Origin: Rhyacichthys aspro
Taxonomy: Eukaryota > Chordata > Actinopteri > Gobiiformes > Rhyacichthyidae
Direction: 5' to 3'
NCBI GenBank assembly: GCA_036850595.1
Contig: CM072153.1
Location: forward strand, 17,316,169-17,380,168
DNA length: 64,000 nt
A model generated the notes under the pieces. The model made no database searches, had not been told where the DNA came from, and worked only from the letters and a program-made list of their open reading frames with translations. Numbering within the stretch: the first letter of the stretch is position 1; every line of letters starts with the position of its first letter. This document shows positions 41,001 through 53,000 of the stretch, piece by piece. A program made the position numbers and the translations under genes.

Positions 41001-44000
41001 ACACCGCGAAGGAGTCTTCAAGGAGAATTCACACACGCACATCGAGAAGAATGCACCAGGACTCTCCAAGTGAAAGCATATTTGTATTGTTGTACATTGC
41101 TGTGAAAATGTGCACTATATTGTTTCTTTTTGAGCGCGTGACTATTGTTTTTATGGGCTTTCCGGTGACTGTGTGTCATTACCATTCAGGGCGAATGGGT
41201 GCGGAGGGACAGGGGACAGGCAGTGCTGACAGACAGACTGCGGCGAGTGGAGAAGCCTGACACATCATGAATTATGCAGGATACAGCTGCGCCTGGGCAC
41301 ATACACTTCAGTCATGGATATAAATGTACGCAGAGGCGTCCATGTAATGTGTGCCCCCAACATGCCGCATAGTCAATATGGGAGCCCCAGGCTAGTGCTA
41401 TGGTCTATAAGGCTTGAGTGACAAATGCGCTAATACCACAGTATCACGTTTATTTTTCAGCAAAATGTGCATCCTTTTTCTTTTTTTTTTAACCTGGCCT
41501 CGGGAAACTATGAAAATGTAATGTACAAAAAATCTAGGAAAATCAAGAATGCTGTTTTTTGTTCCCTATGTGATCCGTCCATTAAAACATCTTTGTGTCA
41601 GACAAGCTAATCTAAGCAAACCACAAACCTTGCTGCTGACTTTTTGGGCAGCAGAGAACAAAATTATGTTTTGAAAATATATAAAAGTGTTTTGTTTGTT
41701 TTTTTAATCAAAACTCTCTGGAAAATCGTTTATTATATTTTATTAGTCGAAATTTCTCTTACCTTTTAAGCCTTTAGGGCAGTGGTGGGCAAACTAAGGC
41801 CCGGGGGCCACATGCGGCCCGTTGAGCTGTGTGATGCGGCCCGCCAAGCATTTACATTGTATTTATTATTTAATATAAGACTGCATATATTTGGCCATTT
41901 TCCTTAAATGCCTTGTGCTTTTGCTAAAGCTACCATCATATCTACATACAGAAAACTTCCATTCACACAAGTTTTTAATGTGGACAGAGATATTTGACAG
42001 AGATTATTGACTGAAGTCCAATTAGTAGCTATGTCTTATTTGCCAAGAAACTGTGCAAGAAATTGTACAGGTTTTCTAATGTAATTAATACTAGTTTATA
42101 GTCTTGTGGTCCGGCCCATCTGTCACATTTTAAAACCCAGTGTGGCCCTTGAGCCAAAAAGTTTGCCCACCCCTGCTTTAGGGCTTTTTATTTTTTTAAA
42201 AGATGGAAAATCTTTACATGCAAACCAATGCAAAAGACCAGAATACGGAGTAGGGATCAGTTGACAAACAAAACATTATTTATTCATTCCTTACCTTATC
42301 TATTTTAAACACTACTTGTGTTGACAAGTCCGTGTCACCAATTTATCTTGTCAGTAAGTGTAAAGATAGTGGAAGGGGCCAGACCAAGAGCGAAGCCACA
42401 ATAGCATAAGAATACCAAAGTCCACAGAGCAATGTGGAAAAAATATGTATTTTTAAACATGATAAACTAAAAACATATGTTTCTTCCAGCTGAGTTGACA
42501 GCAAATTGCTTAAGCTTTGAGCTGTAGAGGGTCTGTGCTTTTAGAGGTAAAAACTTACAATTGTAGGGAGTGTGTTAAAGAATTGTATGATAATCTTGGC
42601 CTGCAGACAGTTTTGCTGAATAGAGCTTGGGTCTGTAAAGATTTTATTGGCTGTGAGTCCCTGCGAGAAATAATTGGCCATAACATCTGTGAACATCGGT
42701 TTGTGTTTTAGCCCTCGGTTGTGTGTTTATCGACTGCATCTCTGAACTGCTCCTATAAGATGAATAGTTATAGGTGGCCTTTGTATTTGCTTTATTTCCA
42801 GCTCATTATCTTCCCTTTTTTCTTGCCTCTAAGCTTATTAGGTAACTTGGCTTAAATTGTCTGCCATTATGCCTTCAATACTGACCGTTGCTGCTGTCCT
42901 TGGCTGGCCTCTTGGAGCCTCTCAAAGCTTGCTGTAGCTCCTCGAGGGACAAGGGCATTTGATCAAATTCAGTGGATGGACACCTCTCTTTTATCTGGTA
43001 CTTCATATGCAGTCTTTTGTCCTCCCAAGGGCTTTTAATCAGATGTGGAGAATCACACAGAGCCTAACTAAGCATCTCCAAACCACCGCTGAAGGAGATA
43101 AGAGAGAAAATAGATAAAGATTTTTACGTCCACTGTTAATGATGTAATTTAGTCGTGTGACTCCTATACCGCACATGTCTGGAGTGGTATGTTTAAGAGC
43201 ACCATCAAGGAGCTCCACTGCATTACACCTACACTATAAATGGATATTTTATTGCTGGGAGAAACTCCCATTTTCTCAAGTCGAGATCATTTACTGCTAT
43301 ACTTCTTCCCTCAAAGTGATACTCATAAAGAGACAGAAACATTCTCCTAATGTAAAAGCAATGGTGCATTTTCATTCAAAGAGTGAACATTTTTTGGTTT
43401 TATTTTGTACATTTCTCGATAGTCTAAGAAGAAGCAAGTGAGAAATGTACATCAAGGAGCGTGGATGTTAAGTGAAAAGTTGACATATGACATAAATTGA
43501 GGTAGAAAAGTAGCAAAGCAGAACCTGAAGGGACCCTGAGTTCAAGAGACTTTTGAAAAGAGTGTGAGAATAAGAAGTGCACATCCATGAGGTCACTTTG
43601 CCGTATTGACCGGGACTGGGAACAGAACAGGGGCAGACAAACAATTTGTTCCCTCAGACCTCATTTACATTGATGTCAGGCTCCTGGAAGACTGTCGAAT
43701 AGATCTGGACCAAAAGGACTGCTAGGCAAACAGAAAGCTGAGGAGACGGGTTGACAAAAACAGAAAGATATGATCACAGGAGAGACGCTGTTATATACAG
43801 ATTAGGATTTGATGTTATTAACAAAGTATTTGCAAATGCACTGATCATGTTTTTTGCATTTTTAAAACAATTGGAACAAAGCCCACCTTAAAGTGGTGAT
43901 TTTGATCAAATCTTCCGTAATGATTTGAGTGGATCATTGCTTCTGTTCTGTGTGAGAAAAGCAACAATATGAAAACTACCATATTCTATACCCACCCATT

Positions 44001-47000
44001 AGAGGAGAGTACGTTGGTGTTCTCTTTCAGATTTCCTTTCCTTTGTCATGGTTACATTTCACCGAACTAAAGTGTTGCTAACCGTAGCTGCTGCTCTGTT
44101 GTGTTGTCATTGAAACAGCGTGGGCCACAATTGTTTTATTTAATACAAACCCATCACATCCCTGTCACAGATGAGCACTCCCATGTGCACCTCCTACCTA
44201 ACGCTCAGGCCCAGGTTGTGAATATTTAAAATCCTATTCGTATTAATTTCTCGTCTCTTGACAGCTCCCATGATGCATTGCTCCTGCTCGCCCGCTCTCC
44301 TTCTTTTGCTCTGCAGTTTACCCACAAGGCCTGGGGCCTTGTGCCTGGTTAAGCTCAAGCGGCTTGTTTAAGCACAATGATTATGTATTCATTATTTATT
44401 TAGAGACGGCCTTACAAAGCACTCACTCCATCACCCGTAATTACTGTGTCTTAATTAGGCTGCGCTAATGGCCAGAGCTGTCGCTGAGCACAGCACAACC
44501 TGCTGCTTGCACCGAAATGACACATCTCCCAGGGATACAGTGAGCTGGACTGCTGCAGCTCAGGGACTGCTCTGACCCCAGTACAGCCTCTGTTCTGCAG
44601 CTAAACTACACATCTGCCCCCTCCATGGATAACTTCACAAAATAATAAATGTTTAAAGAGTTATTTTTGGTCAGGGTGAACTGTGATCAAAACACTGGAC
44701 CCTGAAACACAAAAGTAATTCTCTGAGCACAGACTTTTAAACACATGTTTATTGGATGGTGGCAGTGTGCAGTGTCAGGATTTAACCATTTTAACCAGTG
44801 GACTTTTATGGACTGATGCAATTTAATATAATTTGATATAATCCCTGACACTCAAAGGCTTGTAACAGACTGTGATCAAGTTACTATATCAGTCTATGGT
44901 GCAGTAGGTTATTGAGTCTAAATTCTTACATGCAGCTGATAAGTGCTCATTGGTCGTGATAAATGAAAATACCTGGTGTACAGTGATAACATTACTGATT
45001 TCACTAATAGTTGAACTGAATTACTTTAATGAACTGTTGACATGGTAGATTTAGGAGGAAGGTGAACATTTTGAGGAATGTGTCAAAATATAGGTGACAT
45101 TCACAAGGGCCTAGGCCCATAAGAGGTCTCTTTCACCTCTAGCCTTACCTTCACTCAACATTCTGTTTTTGTATGTTTTGATTTCATATCATTGTTTGGC
45201 AGAAAGTGATTCCGTTTTTCTAACTATTTGTAAACAACTGTCAAAACTCAAGGTAAACACCATGACTGCTTTTACAAGCACTTAGAATGATGAGATAAGA
45301 TGGCATTTTACTTATATATTGAATTATTTATGGATATATTAAAATGAATAGACATGTGCAGTATAACTATAGGCACCTGTGACAGTGTAACATCGCACCT
45401 GATATAAGTCGGGGCTGCTCTCTGTTACACGATTATTTATCTTCCACTCAGGCGCTCTCACGTGGATTCGCTTTATACGGCATGTTTCATCTCCAAGGGC
45501 CCGGTGTGTAACTCAGTTTGCCTCAGGTTTTATGATTGATTCCAGTTCTCTTAATGGAGACAGAGGACTGGCGACGATCACTCAATTACACTTTACTGTA
45601 AATAAAAGCACAGTGACAGTAAACGCTTTGGGCACATTATTATCGACTCCTGTGAATCATCTTTGCAAATGTCATCTGACATGATATGTTGAGTTTATTT
45701 TGCAGATGCACTTCTTCAAATGAGATTTTACTCAGAGGCAGGAGCAAAAGTCCAGCAAGGATTGTTAATCCCTTGCAGAGTATCGGGATTATAAAGTAAC
45801 CCTCTATGGAATTAAAATCTCTTTGAATCAAGGTACTCTGGGTGAATTACTGCATTCATGTGCTTCTTGCGTAAAGTTTCCGAGTAAGAAGTCATTTTTC
45901 ATTCATTGTGTTTGTGTGCTTTGAAATTAGAAAGTCAGAATATTAATGTTACTGTTCCCAGGCCAACTTACTTAAGAGGTTTATTAGCATTTAATGTGCA
46001 TTACAAGTCAGATTTAAAAATACCTTTCTTATATTCAAAGGCCCACTGCTAATAAATATTGTAGGGTTTCTTGTAGGGCTGTCATATAGGCTTTATTGTT
46101 AATGCATTTTCATGAGGATGTCCAGCTAGATTGCATGCTTCGGCCAATCACATGCTTACATACTTGGGGGTCTGCTCCCATTGTCTCTTGGTCTACACAG
46201 CTTGTCAACAGTGAATCAATGTCGGGAAATTATTAAGGCAAAGGGCTGATTCAAAACCAGCTATCGCATTATGTTGATGATGCATTTGATGTTAAGCTAA
46301 AAAGTGGGAATATTAGCCTGAGTTTCTTTTTTTCTGACTTGAGCAGGAGTCTGTCAAAGCTGGTAAAATAAAAATAAAAATGTAGGATCAGAATAAGCAG
46401 CATGAACAATGGCGAGGGGACAGGCAAGGGCAGGCAGAGTGAAATGACTAGAAAAGGCCAGGCTCGAATAAACTGTCTTTTTCGACTCAGATTGAGAGGG
46501 TGAAGAAATAGGCCACGATGAGGGCACTTGTGTTTTTGCTTCAGCTTTAAGCCAGAGGTAGACAGAATAAAGGCAACCTGTGTAAAAGGTGAGCGCAGAA
46601 AATGAGGAAGGAGATGGGTTGTGTTTGTGGTGCAGAGGTATAACAAGCCCAGGAGAGTGCACATGGGAGAATGGCCACTTCCTTCCTCACTTAGCCCTCA
46701 GAGAGCTGCCTTAATAGAACCCCTGTTTCTCGCCTGCCACTCAGGATAACGAATAGGATCCTGGTGTGCATCTGCCCGGCTTGATTTTTAGACTTCAGCT
46801 ACCTGGGCCTTTTATCAAGTTCCCTTCTTTGTGTCACTCACTTTTGATGTTTTTCACATGACACTTTAAAATTGCATGCCCTCACAAGGAGATAGACAGA
46901 TGGTATACAGTATATACACTTTAGATGGTCATTGTTTTTGAGTTAGGAAGTTGTTTTTAAGATTTCATTATCATTTGCTTTCAGTTCAAAAAGCAAATTT

Positions 47001-50000
47001 TGCCAAAACGTGAGTCTGTGAAGGCATGTATTTGCATTTGAAGTAATACTACAGACATTTTTAGAAAGTTAGATGACTAAAGAACTCTTTCTGTTCTGCT
47101 CTGCTGCAGGTTCACTGTTTTATGTTACATATAGTGCCTGGTGAAAGTTGGGCACGAAATGTTTTTAGTTGTTGTTTGGACTTGCAGGTATTTGTGTGTG
47201 TTGTGCAATGCACCTGGCACTACTTGGATGCAGCAGTACAATAGGAGTTTGTATTTTTCTCCAGTAGCAGAGAAGAAACACGACGTACTTATACACATAT
47301 CTGCAGCTCAATAGAAAAGCCTTGGTGCAGGTGTGCCTGTGTCTGATTGTCACTACTGATAATTAAATTACAATCATCTTCCATTATCACTTACACACCA
47401 TGATAAAAGGCAGGCTGAGACTTTGCCAAACATTTCTGTACCTCACAGATTCAATGTAATGGAGCCCAAGGAGTGACAACTGTGAGTTTCAGTGTCCTGA
47501 AACACTGCACAGTGCTTTTAAAAAGCAGACGTGACAACAGCTGAAAGGCAACTTCTCCTAAACGCCGCTGACAGCGTTGGCTCACATGAAAGAGGATGTG
47601 ACAATGCTTTTGTTGTGAGTGTAACCCTCTGTTGTTACAGGCAGACTTTTAAAATGAAGCTTGAATGAAACTGTCTGAAAATAACCCATTTGCATATTTT
47701 TAGACCTACTTCACCATCAGTTTAAATGTTTAAAAATAGCACTTGACTGCAGCTTGTACACACTTATGAGGAAGGAATAATATCATTTGGACAAATTTGG
47801 ATTGATCTCTTGTAACATATGCTGCAGCTTTTTGCCTTAAAAGGACCATTTGCTTTTATCATGCTAAAATTCAGAAGTAACAAAGAAAGGACCCTGAATT
47901 TCTCCCCTCAGGAGCTAGAAAAATTTACATTTATTTTCCAACAGAGGCTAGTTATGCTCTTTGCAGTAGACTTTTAAGCAGTGCTCCTTTAACCCAGCAT
48001 TACTGTCCTGAGGGAGAAATGAGGTGCGCGAGTTGTGCCAAACTGATCTAATTAGCCAAATGTGAGCTATACCTTTTAAGGTCTGTGCCAGTAAAAAAGG
48101 AAGATTATTCACTGGTGCCGGGAAAACGTAGACCAAAAAGATTTTTTTCCTCTACAGCAGACAAATGTGGGTACTTTTTAAATAGATAAGCCTATAATCT
48201 GAGAGACATTTGATCAACGGTTAATCTGCGGCACAGATTCTATTAAAAGGCTGAGGACTCATTAGCCAATAGATCTTAATCCCATTACTGCACGGCCAGT
48301 GGGGGACCGTGAACCCGTCTGCCTGTCGCGCTGTGAGGGGAAACTGTCGCAGGGAAGGTCAGAGGCGGCACACTGCCATTTTCATAATGAGAGTCCGGCA
48401 TCATGCATCATACGCCATCGTAAAAAAGCCATCATTGCCCGACGCAGGCACATTTAATCACAGTGAATATTTAGCCCTACTGTGTAATAACAAGCTTTAT
48501 TTCCTCTCTCTTGTGTGGGCCTGGCCCTCAGTTTAATTAAATGTTAGCTAAAATATCAGAGCGATCTGTGCGTCCTTGTGCACCGCGCTCATTGTCAGAA
48601 ATTATATTGGATTTGTTCTTGGCAGAAGACAGGATTGCAGACCTGATTGTTGAAATATAAGCACATTGTTAGGAAGACCATATTTTACACAATATTATGT
48701 GTTTTGCAGAATAAATAAGCAATGTATCTCACCCAGAATTATGCCTATGTGTATTATATGTATAGCATTTGCATGAGCTTGTTTTCCTTGAATGTTATAG
48801 TCTCATGTCCATGTGTTTTTTCATAAAATATCACAAAGCACACTGTAAATATGTGTGTAATGTAAACATGATACATATTTCTTCTCTAAAACCTATTTTA
48901 CTATGTTACTTCATGTGTCTGAAAACATTGCACAAATAGAGTGAATTTGAGAGTAAGCTTGAAAAATCAAACCTTGTGCATTATAGAGTCAATGGTATTA
49001 GGTAAATGAAAGATAAAAGCTAAAGCAGGAGACAGATTCAAGGATATTTCTAAGTGGTTGACTGTGAAAACAAATCTGAGCCCCATTTATCATCCACTAT
49101 CTGAGTCAAAAGCTTTTGCCAAGTTCACTTTTATGTCTTTATAGTGTCTTCTAACGTCAAAAGAAAGTTAGGACGAAATAGGAGCTCTCAATATACCATC
49201 CTCCAGACTGTATTTTATTAAAGCTATTTGGTTTCAAAAAACAGCAAGGCCAAACATTTTCAGTGATCTCTGTGTAGTCCCAGGCAGTTCAAACAAGTGA
49301 CAAGTTTCCATTTCTCAGTCAAGAAAGACATGTATTGGATAAAACTATTGGGTGTATCACAGGATCATACTTCAACTTCACACATTTTACATTCTAGGTT
49401 GAATTTTGGCTACTTTCTGGACTGCTGTGGAAATTTCAGTAGCCATAATAGTAGAAAAGTCCTAGCTACTGCTTACCTTTCTTACCGGCTTTTCATAATA
49501 TGAGTCTATTATCCATCTGGTTTCTAAGAATAGGCTTGTTATATTAGATTAATTTATTTCTCTCTATCTTTTATTGATATAGATGTCCTTCTCTCTACGT
49601 GCAACTATGCCAGATCGATACCGCCTATGGACTAGATTCACATGCTACACACGTTGTTTTATCAATTACAAATCCATCAAGGTTGCAAATGCCTGTGGGG
49701 AATGTAGGCAGCACAATAGAGCCGCTGGACGTAAAGGTTTGAGAGCAGCGTGAGGAGCTGATACATGTCTAACCGTCCTCCTGTCTCCTCTTCACAGATA
49801 TCGACGAGTGCGCCGATGGCTTCGTGGAGTGTGATAGTAAATCCACTTGTGTCAACTTGCCCGGCTGGTACCACTGCGAGTGCCGCGATGGGTACCATGA
49901 CAACGGCTTGTTTTCAGCCAATGGGGAATCGTGTGTTGGTAAGTGGACTCCTTATTACTACCTGTACACAAGCTCTATGCAGAAATAATAAAAGGAGGTC

Positions 50001-53000
50001 GAGTAGAAGTGACCTCTTTAGTGTAAGAAGCAAAGTTGGTGCTTTGAGTGAGACTTCACCTTATAAAGACCCCTTTAGGACAAAATCAACTGACAAACTT
50101 TTTTCCAAATCTGTAAAGGTTAGTATTACATACTACTGCGTGCACTGAAACCAAGACCAGGACAAGACTTTTTGGAAATAAGACAGAGTCAAAATAAAGA
50201 TCATTATATTATAGATGAAAGAAATATTTAAGTAAGCACTGAAATTGTGAATCTGTGCAATTTGCTACTGTCTTAACTAGAGAAATTTGCTTTTATTTAT
50301 TTTTTTATAGACCTGCAAAGGGTTTACGCCTTAGTAAAGATTAAGTCCAAATCTAGACACCTGCTTAGAACTAGTCTAAAACAGTGTTTGTATAAACGTG
50401 TAAGTAGAAGTAAAGCGTAGTAGGGTGTAGGACTTCACAGGATGTGGAAGTCACTGTGGTCATGTAAACCGAGAGGCAAGAAGCTCAATGATCAAAATTG
50501 AAAAACTCATCTAAAATGGAAGAACTGTTGCAGTTGACTACTCAAAAGGGTTTAAATCAGGGCTACACAACACAGTATATTGCACATTTATTGTTATGGC
50601 AAAAGCAATCAACAGTTGTATCAAGAAATATCATATATCCAATGTTATGATCTTCCATGTTACAAACTGTGGTGGTCCTAGTTTAGACAAATTCACTTTT
50701 ACTTCAGGGGGCAATCAAATATTACTATTTAAGGGGAAATAACTGTAACAGAAATAAATTAGTTAGTATGAACTGAGCAGTGATTTGATTCACGTACTGC
50801 GGTGAGCTGTGGTTTGGACCTGTGCTTTTTCCTCCTGAAATGTCAGCTCTCTTTTTGCAGCATGTTCATTTTCTGAAACTTTCTCTCTGTATCAGCCAAT
50901 CGGGAAAAGTGTCAGCTTGTCAAAATGGAAACCCTCAATCTACTCCACTGTGGAAGGCTTCCCTGTAACAGTAGTGCTAGTGCTGCTCCACTTGTTGACC
51001 TCATCCTGACTGTCAGAGTGAGTGGGGAGTGGCAGCTAAAAAAAAGCACATTAAAGGCACTCTGAAAAAGCACATCAGTCTGTTTCAGCGCAATAGTTAG
51101 AATTTGACCAGAAAGTAGGTTTCTGGGTTGTGAGACCATTGTGTTCCCCCGCATCCCACTCTGTTTTACTGTTTTATTTTGAGATCTGACATTGTTTTGC
51201 AGAGCACAGGAATGTGTTGTCCTGAAACTGCTCATTTCAGGCTGAACTTTGGTGCCATGTTAATAATAGACACTTGTGGGTTGTATGTGTGCTGGTTCAA
51301 TAATAAAACCCTCAGTATCTAAAACCACAGGAAACTATCTAATGCACGATAAGAACACATATTCTCTGCTCCTCCTAACTTTTAGCCCAATATATATTGT
51401 CATAATCATTTAATGGTTCTTCCACATTACATCAGTAGAATCATGTCTGTCTCACTGACACAGTATCCTCAGTTGAAACCTCCAATGTAACTTTCCTGTC
51501 CTGTGACGAGGACATATCGCAAGAGATTAGTTAGTGACATGATTTATTGTCGTATTTGTACAAAATATGCTAAAATTACCCTTTCAGAAGACTTTTTTTT
51601 TTTTCTTCCAAACTTGCAGCTAGGATGGTCTGTTGTCTGTAGAGTGATCTGCAGGATTTAAAATGAGGCTGTCTTTACAAAAAAAATACTGCAAAAGCTC
51701 ACTTTCACACCAGTGTTTTAAGAAATATTGACAGTAAAGCTGTTAATCTCTTGTGAAACAAATCAGAAAACCTTATGTTGTCTGCAGAGTCAAAATTTCA
51801 CTTTGGGAATTTCTAAAATGCCAGATTACTGTGGATGCTATGGGCAATTAAAGAGAAAATCACTGCTTTAGAATGAAATTGTATCGGTGTGTACACAATT
51901 CTGAGGCCCACACTCTCTTTTATTTTGAATAGCTAAAGCGCTCATTCCTGTGTAGACATTTTGTTCTTAGCTCTACTTACTTTAACCCTCACAATACATG
52001 TACAGTTATTCCCAGAGCATGTGCAGTGTGGAGAAGAGACAGGTCTGAAGGAGTCTTGACAGTGATAGGATACTGCAGCTGACAATCACCTGTCTGTCAT
52101 CTCTGTCTGAAGGATTGGTAATTGGCCAAAGTTGCTATTGCCTTGATTTTTCCAAGCCTGAAAACTGAGCCAAGAGAATGTTTAAAAGTGTCCTGAAAGT
52201 CTTACTCAAACCAGCCAACATTAACATGGAAAAATATAGCGTCAACAATATACAAAATACACCTTGTGCTGCTGGAGCTGTTCTTTTCTTGAGTACATAT
52301 GTATAACGTCATCTCTCGCTGCAGATATTAATGAATGCAAGACGGGGAGGAACACCTGCGCCAACGACACGGTGTGCTTCAACCTGGAGGGAGGCTACGA
52401 CTGCCGCTGTCCCCACGGACACAACTGCACCGGTGACTGTATCCATGACAACAAGGTCAAGCACAGTGGGCAGATCTGGGTGCTGGACAGCGATAGGTGC
52501 TCTGTGTGCTCCTGCCAGGTAAGAAACACTGCCAGAAACTCGAGTGGTGTGCTCTTTTATCTTCTCACCTTTGTCTAAAACAGGACTCCCCCTGAACCAT
52601 GTATTGAATAAGCGTAACATAAATCACAGAAGCTTAATTTCACCAAGAATTCACTCAAGAATAGTATGGTGATAGTTCATTGTAAGTTATAACCACCTCA
52701 AGCGCTCTTTTTGTTTCCAGGTACTATAATAATTATTTGCATATAAATGGAAATCTACCTGTATCCTGTTCTACAAGTGTTAGCAGTTCAGAAGAAAAAG
52801 AATGACACTCATTTTAGATCTGATCAAAGCAGGGAATACCCGATAAATAAAGACCAGCAGAATACTTCAGTCAACAGTAGTATGGAGCCCAATTATCAGA
52901 GTCTTCAGAAAAGATAAGCCTCCATAAATACTCTAACAAACACAGGCCTATTTAGAGATCCATTGTCTTAGAGCAGTCCATGTTTGTCTAAGCTCTCACC

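Larger units (their letters stand above)
37080..49797 (+). other. nell2: nell2 largest intron (12.7 kb)
   Basis: GT-AG intron (gtaaga...cttcacag). It contains a complete 396-bp hAT-type element (41780-42175) and a GT microsatellite (38192-38233). A GC-richer tract at about 40390-41300 carries the longest non-exonic frame of the window (152 codons, minus strand 40611-41069). Conserved-looking blocks lie near 44240-44640, 45370-45600 and 48180-48560. No second gene could be supported. Confidence 0.8.

Noticed and set aside
40611..41069. 152-codon minus-strand open frame
   Set aside because: No recognisable domain, low-complexity Ser/Pro composition and an overlapping + strand frame. Not enough to call a gene; kept only as a finding.
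46269..46664. 131-codon minus-strand frame with hydrophobic stretches
   Set aside because: The hydrophobic runs come from T/C-rich DNA on the reverse strand. No start context, no domain.
50567..50660. Resemblance to fish hAT elements beginning CAGGGCTGCACGATAT
   Set aside because: Only scattered similarity (CAGGGCTACACAAC...TATTGCACATTTATTG) and no matching right end or 8-bp duplication.
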